Part shown: in pieces, positions 7,419 to 13,610 of the stretch
Layout of the letters: every line of letters begins with the position of its first letter
Numbering within the stretch: position 1 is the first letter of the stretch
Source: JBAYNW01 sp041678605
Lineage (GTDB): Bacteria > Cyanobacteriota > Vampirovibrionia > Gastranaerophilales > Gastranaerophilaceae
DNA: 26,281 bases
Assembly (NCBI GenBank): GCA_041678605.1
Contig: JBAYNW010000024.1
Span: forward strand, 1-26,281
Reading direction: 5' to 3'
Notes under the pieces: model-generated
What the model was told of the DNA's origin: nothing
The model's database searches: none
Seen by the model: the letters and a program-made list of their open reading frames with translations, nothing else
Translations under genes and position numbers: made by a program

Positions 7419-8492
7419 CTACTTTTTGCAATACGTTTCATCAACAAATTTGGCTTTATCTATGAGTTTCTTTTCAAACTTAAAAATATCGTTGATGGTA
7501 TCAAGTGGATGTTTTTCTTCTTTGTTGTTTTCTAGAAAACATATATACTTTTGCTTGTTGTTAAAATATAGCCTACAAATTGTTTTTCTTATGTTATCAT
7601 CTAAAATTAAATTGAAATAATTTATGGTATCTCTATAAAATAAACGATTTAGGTCAATAGTGTCTTTTAAAATGCTTTTTACAATAGCGTATCCCTCTAG
7701 TTCTTCTACTGTGGTTTCAATCAAACTTTTTGTTTCGTCTTTCTTTTGGTTTTCTGGTATAGTATTAGATTGGTTTATGTTTCCCTCCAAAGCCTTTTTC
7801 ACTGTTGCACTCATAAATTGATTGAAGGCCTCAATTGTTGTATGAGTATGTTTTTCTACGACGGCAGGGGTTATCCTTTTTTCACCAATGCCTGATTTAG
7901 TGATTAAATATTTAACAAAATCTGTGGATGGATTTTCATATTCTTCTTTTAATACATCTTCAAATCTACTTATATACTTTAGATTGCTTGCATTTAAAAA
8001 GGCCTTATCAATATTAAATTCTCCCTTACAAAATTCTTGCAATTGTTCAACTTGATCTAGTTTAAAGTCAAGTAAATTAAACGTAAAGAAAGGCTCAGTA
8101 TCTAGTTTGCCAGTCTGTTCAATATCCGTAAAAAATTTATACAAAACTCCATTAGTTAATATAATAAATTTTGCATCTGTTACCATAAAATACCGTATCA
8201 ATTGTGTGGAATGTTTTCTTATATCCAATTTGCCATCTTCAATTTTTTTACATTCAATAAGAATTACTGGTTTATTGTTTTGCATAATAGCATAATCAAC
8301 CTTTTCCCCCTTTTTAATCCCGACATCGGCTATAAATTCTGGGACAACTTCCGATGGATTAAAAACATCATAACCAAGCATTTGCAAAAACGGCATTATT
8401 AGAGCATTTTTGGTTGCTTCTTCCGTTCCCAATTTCTGCTTCATACTCTCAACCCGTTCACTTAGAACTCTTATTTTTTCTATAAACTCCAT
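7419..8492 (-). CDS. Solitary HsdR N-terminal-like (PD-(D/E)xK) nuclease family protein
   Basis: 357 residues. The N-terminal about 150 residues match the type I restriction HsdR N-terminal domain (HSDR_N/HSDR_N_2): EEATKNALIMPFLQMLGYDVFNPSEVVPEF, then D66 and the pair E80/K82 in KVDYAIMQNNKPVILIECKK, the complete PD-(D/E)xK signature, with E25 upstream. No helicase domain follows; the C-terminal 200 residues are of unknown role (conserved-looking YRDTINYFNLILDDNIRKTICRL). No methylase or specificity subunit is nearby, so this is a lone member of the kind often found on phages and in defence islands; it may act as a nuclease or a DNA-binding guard. Start ATG 8492 has AAGGAG 5 bases upstream. 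The gene is clearly AT-rich compared with flanking housekeeping genes and lies next to the toxin-antitoxin pair. Confidence 0.85.
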   Translation of the reverse strand: MEFIEKIRVLSERVESMKQKLGTEEATKNALIMPFLQMLGYDVFNPSEVVPEFIADVGIKKGEKVDYAIMQNNKPVILIECKKIEDGKLDIRKHSTQLIRYFMVTDAKFIILTNGVLYKFFTDIEQTGKLDTEPFFTFNLLDFKLDQVEQLQEFCKGEFNIDKAFLNASNLKYISRFEDVLKEEYENPSTDFVKYLITKSGIGEKRITPAVVEKHTHTTIEAFNQFMSATVKKALEGNINQSNTIPENQKKDETKSLIETTVEELEGYAIVKSILKDTIDLNRLFYRDTINYFNLILDDNIRKTICRLYFNNKQKYICFLENNKEEKHPLDTINDIFKFEKKLIDKAKFVDETYCKK

Positions 8493-8527
8493 ATTTTCTC
8501 CTTAGATATAAATCTCTATCCATACAT

Positions 8528-8556
8528 CTTATAAAACAATCATGGGCAATTGTCAA
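8528..8556 (-). promoter_or_regulatory. Near-consensus promoter of the HsdR-N-like gene
   Basis: On the minus strand TTGACA (8556-8551), a 17-base spacer, then TATAAG (8533-8528). The predicted transcript starts near 8521, giving a leader of about 29 bases with an AAGGAG site before ATG 8492. Confidence 0.8.
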
Positions 8557-8601
8557 TAAATAACCCAACCCATTGTGACTTTGATTGTTGAAAATACCCC
8601 C

Positions 8602-8844
8602 TCACCCTCCGCATTTTTTGCAAGGGATACCGCCTTTTTGGTAAGCTTCTTTTCGTTCGATAGTAACACAATTCACTGTGCATACTTGTGCCGACGGGCA
8701 AGAAAGTTTATGCACCTTATACGTTTTCGTGTTGAAAGCTACCTTCTCAGCTCTTGCTTCAATAGCAACAGCACTGTTAAGTACAACGTATTGGGGCGTA
8801 AATGTGTTTAAGATAATAAAAAGACCAATTAATATTTTTTTCAT
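8602..8844 (-). CDS. Small exported Cys-rich protein, Ada-type zinc-site-like
   Basis: 80 residues. The N-terminus MKKILIGLFIILNTF with a cleavage-like AIEARA near residue 32 is a signal peptide. The mature part has H45, C49, C55, C59, C75 and C78 in a K-x-H-x(3)-C ... eA-x(3)-G-x-PCKKC arrangement. This resembles the small zinc-binding module related to Ada metal-binding domains found at the end of many secreted or membrane proteins, where it holds one zinc; here it is nearly the whole protein. Start ATG 8844 has AGGTG 6 bases upstream; the in-frame GTG at 8853 overlaps that site and is rejected. A possible -10 (TATAAC, 8896-8891) lies upstream. It is a single-gene unit; function unknown. 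Confidence 0.75.
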   Translation of the reverse strand: MKKILIGLFIILNTFTPQYVVLNSAVAIEARAEKVAFNTKTYKVHKLSCPSAQVCTVNCVTIERKEAYQKGGIPCKKCGG

Positions 8845-8984
8845 TGCAATCACCTATTCAAGTTAATTTAATAAAAAATTTCTATTGTTAGTTATAATTA
8901 TTTTACCAGAATGCAAAATTATTTAGCATTTTGTAACACAACAATTTACAAAGGGAGGTTTGGCAGCTTGGAAGTTTGGTTGAA

Positions 8985-9122
8985 CGGTTGAATGGTTATA
9001 AGTTTATCAGTCGATAAGTTGATAGGTCGAATGGTCGATAAGTCCAGTTTCTCTTCTCACGTCTCACCTCTCACGTCTCACGTTTTCCCCTTCCCAATTT
9101 CCTTTCCCGTTTCCCGTTTCCT
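8985..9122 (+). repeat. Intergenic octamer/heptamer mosaic (composite B, forward)
   Basis: Bases 8985-9047 are 8-base units (GGTTGAAC, GGTTGAAT, GTCGATAA, GTTGATAG, GTCGAATG). Bases 9048-9090 are 7-base units (TCTCACG/TCTCACC), followed by CCCTTCCC/TTTCCCG-type heptamers to 9122. The stretch 9025-9081 recurs inverted at 15148-15204 with 55 of 57 bases identical, and its heptamer part recurs at 24148-24234. The remaining part of this gap, 8860-8984, is AT-rich and shows nothing recognisable apart from a weak possible promoter. Confidence 0.85.
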
Positions 9123-9158
9123 TTTCACTCCTTATTACCCACTTTTCCATGTTTGTTG

Positions 9159-9164
9159 TATAAT
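9159..9164 (+). promoter_or_regulatory. -10 element of pnp
   Basis: TATAAT preceded by TTTGTTG; the same 13 bases (TTTGTTG plus TATAAT) precede gmk. No good -35 is visible at the expected place (9136-9141), so an upstream-extended -10 promoter is suggested. The predicted start of transcription is near 9171, giving a leader of about 147 bases. Confidence 0.6.
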
Positions 9165-9194
9165 GCTATTGTAAATAGAAGTGTATAACTAAAG

Positions 9195-9304
9195 TGATGT
9201 ACCAGGTACATCAGAAAGAGCGAGCGAGCTGAGGCTGGAGCTTGCTGGTTGGGGGCGTATACCCCGAGCAGGCAGGCGGAACCGGTTAAATGCGAGCGAG
9301 CGAG
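9195..9304 (+). promoter_or_regulatory. Structured 5' leader of pnp
   Basis: The leader holds a near-perfect 9-base-pair inverted repeat centred on 9204 (TGATGTACC/GGTACATCA), then a second stem-loop in which GCTTGCT (9240-9246) pairs with AGCAGGC (9267-9273, one wobble) around an inner GGGG/CCCC helix (9252-9255 with 9262-9265) and a CGTATA loop, then the palindrome AACCGGTT (9280-9287). An 11-base direct repeat GAGCGAGCGAG flanks the structure (9218-9228 and 9294-9304). In enterobacteria pnp is autoregulated through an RNase III-cut leader hairpin; an analogous control is plausible here, but this RNA is not one I recognise. Confidence 0.6.
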
Positions 9305-9317
9305 AAAGGCAAAGAAA

Positions 9318-11456
9318 ATGGTAGATTCAAAAAAAACACAATTCGAAATCGGCGGGAAGCCCGTTGAAGTCGAAACAGGAAAGTACGCAAATTCAGCAAG
9401 CGGTTCGGTTACAATTAAATGCGGCGACACAATGTTGTTCATTCATGCAACCGTGAGCAAAGAACCAAGGGTGGGAATAGACTTTTTCCCATTGTTAATT
9501 GATTATGAAGAAAGAATGTCCGCAATCGGCCGTATCCCAGGGGGTTACAACCGTTCAGAAGGACGCTCAAGCGAAAAAGCGATATTAATTGACAGATTAA
9601 TCGACAGACCAATCAGACCTTTATTCCCTAAGGGTTACAGGAATGATATTCAAGTCGTGGCACAATTGTTCAGCTATGATCAGGAAAATCAACCTGACAC
9701 ACTTGCAATGTTAGGGTCATCTTTTGCACTGATGCTCTCAGGAGCCCCTTTCGAAGGTCCTATCGGAGCCGTCAGAGTTTCAAAAGTTGACGGAAAATTA
9801 ATTGCAAACCCTACTCACCAACAAACCGGCAAATCCGATTTGGATATAGTTGTTGCAGGGACAGCAGATTCCGTAATTATGGTTGAAGCAGGCTGCAAAT
9901 TCGTTACAGAAGATGATATTATGGAAGCAGTTGAATTCGCTCAAGTCGAAATCAAAAAACAATGCGAAGTACAAGTTGCATTTGCAAAAGAATGCGGCGT
10001 TAAAAGACAAGAATTTGTTAACCCTTATGATACAACTGAACTTGCAGAACTGATAAAATCAACTGCTTATAAAATGGTTCATGATGCTTATCACAACTTT
10101 GACAGAGAATACAGACAAAACAAATTGGATGAAGCAAAAACTCTTGTAAAGGAAAAAATAGAAGCTCTGGCTGAAGATCATCCGATTAATAAAATGATGT
10201 CAGAAACCGGAATTGATTTTGTTGCAGAAGAGTTTAAAACTCTTGAAAAGAAAGTTATGCGTGCAATGATAATTGAGGAAGGCACAAGAGCTGACGGAAG
10301 AAAATCTGAAGAAGTCAGACCAATCTGGTGTGAAGTTGGAGTTATACCAAGAGCACACGGTTCTGCTATATTCACAAGAGGCCAAACTCAGGCACTTTCA
10401 GTCGTGACCCTCGCGGGTCCCGGCATGAAGCAGGAACTTGACGGGGTTGATCCTGAAACAGAAAAAAGATACATGCATAAGTACATATTCCCGGGATTTT
10501 CAGTAGGTGAAGTTAAACCTATGAGAGGCCCCGGCAGACGTGAAGTAGGTCACGGATGCTTGGCAGAACGTGCCAATATTCCGGCTCTTCCATCTCAAGA
10601 AGACTTCGGATACACAATCAGAGTAACTTCTGACATCCTAGAATCAAACGGTTCGACTTCAATGGCATCAACTTGCGGAAGCTCAATGGCATTGATGAAC
10701 GCAGGCGTTCCGGTTAAATGCATGATAGGCGGCGTCGCAATGGGACTAATAAAAGAAGGCGATAAAGCTGTAGTTTTAACCGATATTCAAGGAATAGAAG
10801 ATTTCTTGGGTGATATGGACTTTAAAGTTACGGGTAACGAAGAAGCAATCACTGCCTTGCAAATGGACATGAAAGCAAAAGGAATTTCAAACGAAATTCT
10901 GCGAAAAGCACTTGCTCAGGCAAAAGACGGCAGATTGCACATTCTGGGTAAAATGAAGGAAGCCATCAAGGCTCCCGGTTCAATGTCACCTTTTGCACCG
11001 AGAATATTCACTATGCAAATCGCTAACGAAGATATCGGGTCGGTTATCGGGCCGGGCGGAAAACAAATCAGAGCAATCGTTGATGCTTCAGGTGCTGAAA
11101 TTGATATTCAGGACTCGGGAATCGTTACGATTACCTCCAACGATCAGGAAGGTGCCGACATCGCAATGAATATGATTAAAGGTATCACATTCAAACCGAC
11201 AGAAGGCATGCTGATTAAAGGTAAAGTTGTAAGAATTATTCCAATCGGTGCGTTCGTTGAATTAGGCGGCGGCAAAGACGGAATGGTTCACATTTCTCAA
11301 GTTTGCAACGAGAGAATTGATTCAATCGAACCTTATTTGAACGTGGGCGACGAAGTTGTTGTCAAGGTTGTAAGAATCGACGACAAGGGCAGAGTTAACC
11401 TGACACTCAAAGGCGTAAGCGAAGAAGAAAAAGCTAAGTTTATGTCAGCTGTTTAG
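9318..11456 (+). CDS. pnp: Polyribonucleotide nucleotidyltransferase (PNPase)
   Basis: 712 residues, normal length. PNPase degrades RNA 3' to 5' with phosphate, releasing nucleoside diphosphates, as a homotrimer in the cytoplasm. Domain order is complete: first RNase PH domain (FFPLLIDYEERMSAIGRIPGG), helical linker, second RNase PH domain (FPGFSVGEVKPMRGPGRREVGHG and DILESNGSTSMASTCGSS), KH domain (IGSVIGPGGKQIRAI) and S1 domain (GKVVRIIPIGAFVELGGGKDGMVHISQV). The start is ATG 9318: family proteins begin just there (KTQFEIGGKPVEVETGKYA) and AAAGG lies 8 bases upstream. The frame is open back to a TTG at 9249, but those 23 residues are encoded by the structured leader. rpsO, the usual upstream neighbour, is absent. 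It ends in a 25-base-pair perfect hairpin. Confidence 0.97.
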   Translation: MVDSKKTQFEIGGKPVEVETGKYANSASGSVTIKCGDTMLFIHATVSKEPRVGIDFFPLLIDYEERMSAIGRIPGGYNRSEGRSSEKAILIDRLIDRPIRPLFPKGYRNDIQVVAQLFSYDQENQPDTLAMLGSSFALMLSGAPFEGPIGAVRVSKVDGKLIANPTHQQTGKSDLDIVVAGTADSVIMVEAGCKFVTEDDIMEAVEFAQVEIKKQCEVQVAFAKECGVKRQEFVNPYDTTELAELIKSTAYKMVHDAYHNFDREYRQNKLDEAKTLVKEKIEALAEDHPINKMMSETGIDFVAEEFKTLEKKVMRAMIIEEGTRADGRKSEEVRPIWCEVGVIPRAHGSAIFTRGQTQALSVVTLAGPGMKQELDGVDPETEKRYMHKYIFPGFSVGEVKPMRGPGRREVGHGCLAERANIPALPSQEDFGYTIRVTSDILESNGSTSMASTCGSSMALMNAGVPVKCMIGGVAMGLIKEGDKAVVLTDIQGIEDFLGDMDFKVTGNEEAITALQMDMKAKGISNEILRKALAQAKDGRLHILGKMKEAIKAPGSMSPFAPRIFTMQIANEDIGSVIGPGGKQIRAIVDASGAEIDIQDSGIVTITSNDQEGADIAMNMIKGITFKPTEGMLIKGKVVRIIPIGAFVELGGGKDGMVHISQVCNERIDSIEPYLNVGDEVVVKVVRIDDKGRVNLTLKGVSEEEKAKFMSAV

Positions 11457-11463
11457 GCTGGAT

Positions 11464-11515
11464 AAAATATACAAAGAGGGCCGAAGCTAAAGCTTCGGCC
11501 CTCTTTGTATATTTT
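11464..11515. terminator. Terminator hairpin, copy 1 (after pnp)
   Basis: A perfect 25-base-pair inverted repeat: 11464-11488 pairs with 11491-11515 across AA. The core AAAGAGGGCC...GGCCCTCTTT, with its inner GAAGCT/AGCTTC, is identical to the copy at 11938-11975. The arm ends in TATATTTT, so it works as a terminator for pnp. Confidence 0.9.
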
Positions 11516-11525
11516 GTTAAGTTTG

Positions 11526-11554
11526 TTGCCCTTTTTTTAGGAATATGCTAGGAT
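11526..11554 (+). promoter_or_regulatory. Possible promoter of the small membrane-protein pair
   Basis: TTGCCC (11526-11531), a 17-base spacer and TAGGAT (11549-11554). Only six bases separate the -10 from ATG 11561, which would make a leaderless message. The same AGGA could instead be a ribosome binding site 7 bases before the ATG; the two readings exclude each other. Confidence 0.45.
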
Positions 11555-11560
11555 GTATTT

Positions 11561-11806
11561 ATGGAAAATGATTATTTATCGGAAAAAATAGGTGCAATAA
11601 AAAATGAGATGTCACACATTTGGGGTGGAATCTTTGTAATGGGAGGTGGAGCTATAACTCTTATGTTCACCGAACCTAACACGCTAAAAGTCTTTATTAT
11701 TGTTCTGGGCTTTTCTATGGCATTAATATTCATAAATGCTTATTTTATAAGAAAACAGGAACTTTTAGAAATACTAAATAAATTAAAAAGGGAGGTAAGG
11801 CAATGA
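11561..11806 (+). CDS. Small membrane protein, 81 residues, unknown function
   Basis: Predicted protein with a short charged N-terminus (NDYLSEKIGAIKNEMSH), two adjacent hydrophobic segments (about 20-35 and 42-62) joined by a turn with TEPNTLK, and a charged C-terminal helix (RKQELLEILNKLKREVRQ). I do not recognise the family. The frame is likely real because its stop overlaps the start of the next small gene (ATGA) and a strong GGAGG lies inside its final codons. The pair sits alone between two copies of the same terminator hairpin. The architecture (two membrane segments plus coiled C-tail) recalls small holin-like or regulatory membrane peptides, but nothing in the sequence shows that role. 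Confidence 0.65.
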   Translation: MENDYLSEKIGAIKNEMSHIWGGIFVMGGGAITLMFTEPNTLKVFIIVLGFSMALIFINAYFIRKQELLEILNKLKREVRQ

Positions 11807-11928
11807 GTTTACAAACCGCAACACAATTTTTTGGTGTTATAGCATTTATTGGAATATGTGCTTTTTATATTTATAAAAACGACCAAATAGAAAAAAAGTA
11901 CGCAGATAAACCTACGAAGAGTAAATAA
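11803..11928 (+). CDS. Very small membrane protein, 41 residues, unknown function
   Basis: Begins at ATG 11803, overlapping the previous stop by four bases (ATGA), with AGGGAGG about 8 bases upstream, one of the best ribosome binding sites in the window. The product has one hydrophobic segment (about residues 9-24, FFGVIAFIGICAFYIY) followed by a hydrophilic, lysine-rich tail ending KPTKSK. Coupled translation implies a partner of the 81-residue protein. It ends 9 bases before the second hairpin. Family unknown; the coupling, the ribosome binding site and the clean membrane segment are the evidence that it is a gene. Confidence 0.6.
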   Translation: MSLQTATQFFGVIAFIGICAFYIYKNDQIEKKYADKPTKSK

Positions 11929-11933
11929 AAATT

Positions 11934-11982
11934 ATACCCAAAGAGGGCCGAAGCTAAAGCTTCGGCCCTCTTTGGTATTTTA
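11934..11982. terminator. Terminator hairpin, copy 2 (between convergent genes)
   Basis: CCAAAGAGGGCCGAAGCT (11938-11955) pairs perfectly over 18 bases with 11958-11975 across AA, followed by TATTTTAT; a short outer ATAC/GTAT helix continues past a bulge. It serves the small gene pair on the plus strand and fabI on the minus strand. The 34-base core equals copy 1 at 11472-11507. Confidence 0.85.
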
Positions 11983-11984
11983 TC

Positions 11985-12794
11985 CTACACCTGACAAGCA
12001 TTTGCCATAATCTGCATTTCTTCCACAGACGCATAAACTGCATGGCATCCGCAGTCTACAAACAAGATTTGTCCTGTTGTGCCTGAGGACAAGTCTGAGG
12101 CCAAATAAACTCCTGCTTTGCCGATATCTTCCAAAGAAACATTGCGTTTCAAAGGTGCTTTTACAATCGCGGCTTTCAGCATTTTGTCAAATCCTGCAAT
12201 ACCTTTAGCAGCAAGAGTTTTTACAGCCCCTGCAGAAATTGCGTTGACTCTGATTCCGTATTTGCCCAAATCTGTTGCCAGATATCTCACGCTTGATTCA
12301 AGTGCTGCCTTCGCAACGCCCATTACGTTGTAATTAGCCACTACATAATCTGAACCGAGGTAGGTAAGTGCAAATATTGAACCGCCTTCATTCATAACGG
12401 GTTGAGCGTTTCTGGCGATTGCTATCAGAGAGTATGCACTGACTCCAAGTGCTAAATCCCAGCCCTCTCTGGAAGTGTTGATAAATTCGCCCTGTAAGTC
12501 TTCTTTGTTGGCAAATGCAACAGCGTGAATAACAAAATCAATTTTGCCGTAAACTTTTTCACACTCAGCGAAGACCTTTTTCAAATGGTCTTCTTTTGTA
12601 ACATCACACTCCATTATAATTTTTGCACCCATTTCTTCCGCAATAGGTCTTACTCTGCTTTCCATAATTTCGCTTGCATATGTGAAGGCAATTTCAGCCC
12701 CCGCATTGTGAAGTTCATTTGCAATACCGTAAGCTATCCCGTGCTTGTTCGAAACACCGAATATAATCCCTTTTTTGCCTTCCATTAAATTCAT
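11985..12794 (-). CDS. fabI: Enoyl-[acyl-carrier-protein] reductase FabI
   Basis: 269 residues, usual length. Catalyses the last reduction of each fatty-acid elongation cycle with NAD(P)H in the cytoplasm. It is a short-chain dehydrogenase-fold protein: nucleotide-binding GVSNKHGIAYGIA (13-25) and the FabI signature LTYLGSDYVVANYNVMGVAKAAL with Y145, Y155 and K162, equivalent to the E. coli catalytic residues Y146, Y156 and K163. Start ATG 12794 has GAGGA 7 bases upstream. It is a single-gene unit with its own strong promoter, divergent from ruvA. It would be the expected target of triclosan-type inhibitors in this organism. Confidence 0.97.
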   Translation of the reverse strand: MNLMEGKKGIIFGVSNKHGIAYGIANELHNAGAEIAFTYASEIMESRVRPIAEEMGAKIIMECDVTKEDHLKKVFAECEKVYGKIDFVIHAVAFANKEDLQGEFINTSREGWDLALGVSAYSLIAIARNAQPVMNEGGSIFALTYLGSDYVVANYNVMGVAKAALESSVRYLATDLGKYGIRVNAISAGAVKTLAAKGIAGFDKMLKAAIVKAPLKRNVSLEDIGKAGVYLASDLSSGTTGQILFVDCGCHAVYASVEEMQIMANACQV

Positions 12795-12827
12795 AAAAAA
12801 ATCCTCACTCTTAGTACCTTCGAAACG

Positions 12828-12856
12828 ATATTAGCAAAAACAATTTTTTAAGTCAA
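12828..12856 (-). promoter_or_regulatory. Sigma-70-type promoter of fabI
   Basis: On the minus strand TTGACT (12856-12851), a 17-base spacer, then TAATAT (12833-12828). The -35 is formed by the left half of the palindrome at 12851-12865. Confidence 0.75.
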
Positions 12857-12865
12857 AGTTTGACT
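12851..12865. promoter_or_regulatory. Perfect palindrome in the fabI-ruvA divergent promoter region
   Basis: AGTCAAA-G-TTTGACT, a 7+1+7 perfect inverted repeat. It covers the fabI -35 and lies 5 bases upstream of a ruvA -10 (TATAAT, 12870-12875). It is placed like an operator for both genes. Part of the symmetry could simply reflect a -35 sequence, so a repressor site is inference. Confidence 0.5.
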
Positions 12866-12869
12866 GTAG

Positions 12870-12875
12870 TATAAT
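12870..12875 (+). promoter_or_regulatory. -10 element of ruvA
   Basis: TATAAT with no clear -35 (TTTAAG at 12847-12852 is poor). GGGGGA (12888-12893) is the ribosome binding site, about 9 bases before ATG 12903. Confidence 0.5.
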
Positions 12876-12902
12876 AAATTATAAGGCGGGGGAAGTTGAT
12901 TA

Positions 12903-13520
12903 ATGTTTGATTATATAAAAGGATTTTTAACTCACAAACAAGGTGTAAACAAAGTGTCTTTGACTGTTGAGGTTAACGGCATAGGATATTTGGTTGAAAT
13001 TACATCACGTGATTTTTCCAAACTCTGCCAAATCGGCTCTGAGATAAAGGTTTATACTGTTTTGCTTCACAGAGAAGATAACATGTCTTTGTGCGGATTT
13101 TTGCAAAAAGAAGACAGGGATATTTTCAAAATTTTGACCTCGGTTTCAGGTGTCGGACCCAAAATGGCATTGATGCTTTTGGACGAATTTGAATCCTGCG
13201 AACTGATTTCGCTTGTAATAAAAGGGGATTACAAGGAATTAACAAGAGCGAAAGGCGTCGGGCCTAAGCTTGCACAAAAAATTATTCTTGAGCTGAAAGA
13301 TAAGCTTATAAATCTTCAAAACACCATGCCGATTACCCTTTCAAGCGATATCGACATAAAGGACGAACAGGCAATTCAGGACGCACAGACTGTTTTGGTT
13401 TCATTGGGATACGAGAGAGGAGAAATAAAAAAAGCCGTTTCCCATGCCATGGCTTTCGTTAAAAATCAGGCAAACGCCGAAGAAATTTTAAAAGAGAGCC
13501 TTAAAATACTTTCTTTGTAA
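12903..13520 (+). CDS. ruvA: Holliday junction branch-migration protein RuvA
   Basis: 205 residues, normal length. RuvA tetramers bind four-way DNA junctions and load the RuvB motor. The N-terminal OB-fold begins MFDYIKGFLTHK; two helix-hairpin-helix motifs follow, VSGVGPKMALMLL near 80 and AKGVGPKLAQKIILELKDKL near 115; the flexible linker and C-terminal RuvB-contact domain (AQTVLVSLGYERGEIKKAV...AEEILKESLKIL) are complete. Start ATG 12903 has GGGGGA upstream and the family N-terminus. ruvB and ruvC are not adjacent. It is followed after 90 bases by an unrelated phosphoesterase on the same strand without an obvious terminator. Confidence 0.96.
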   Translation: MFDYIKGFLTHKQGVNKVSLTVEVNGIGYLVEITSRDFSKLCQIGSEIKVYTVLLHREDNMSLCGFLQKEDRDIFKILTSVSGVGPKMALMLLDEFESCELISLVIKGDYKELTRAKGVGPKLAQKIILELKDKLINLQNTMPITLSSDIDIKDEQAIQDAQTVLVSLGYERGEIKKAVSHAMAFVKNQANAEEILKESLKILSL

Positions 13521-13610
13521 ATTATACTTTACAAATCAGCTTTTACTAACAACTTATTTTATTCACGGGTTTTTCAATAGACGGATAGATTAGTAGGATA
13601 TAAAAATAAA

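Noticed and set aside
9195..9304. SRP RNA, RNase P RNA or a known riboswitch
   Set aside because: None of the diagnostic core sequences (for example the GGAAGGAAGCAG-type SRP loop or the RNase P P4 core) is present.
9249..9317. N-terminal extension of PNPase from TTG 9249
   Set aside because: The extra 23 residues come from a strongly structured leader, have no ribosome binding site and are absent from the family, which begins at about ATG 9318.
9125..9442. Minus-strand frame of 105 codons across the pnp leader
   Set aside because: It is antisense to the pnp promoter, leader and first codons, has no ribosome binding site and no recognisable domain.
12811..12833. FapR-type operator (TTAGTACC) upstream of fabI
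   Set aside because: The first half resembles the Firmicutes FapR site, but the second half has the wrong spacing and FapR is not expected in this lineage; kept only as a side remark.
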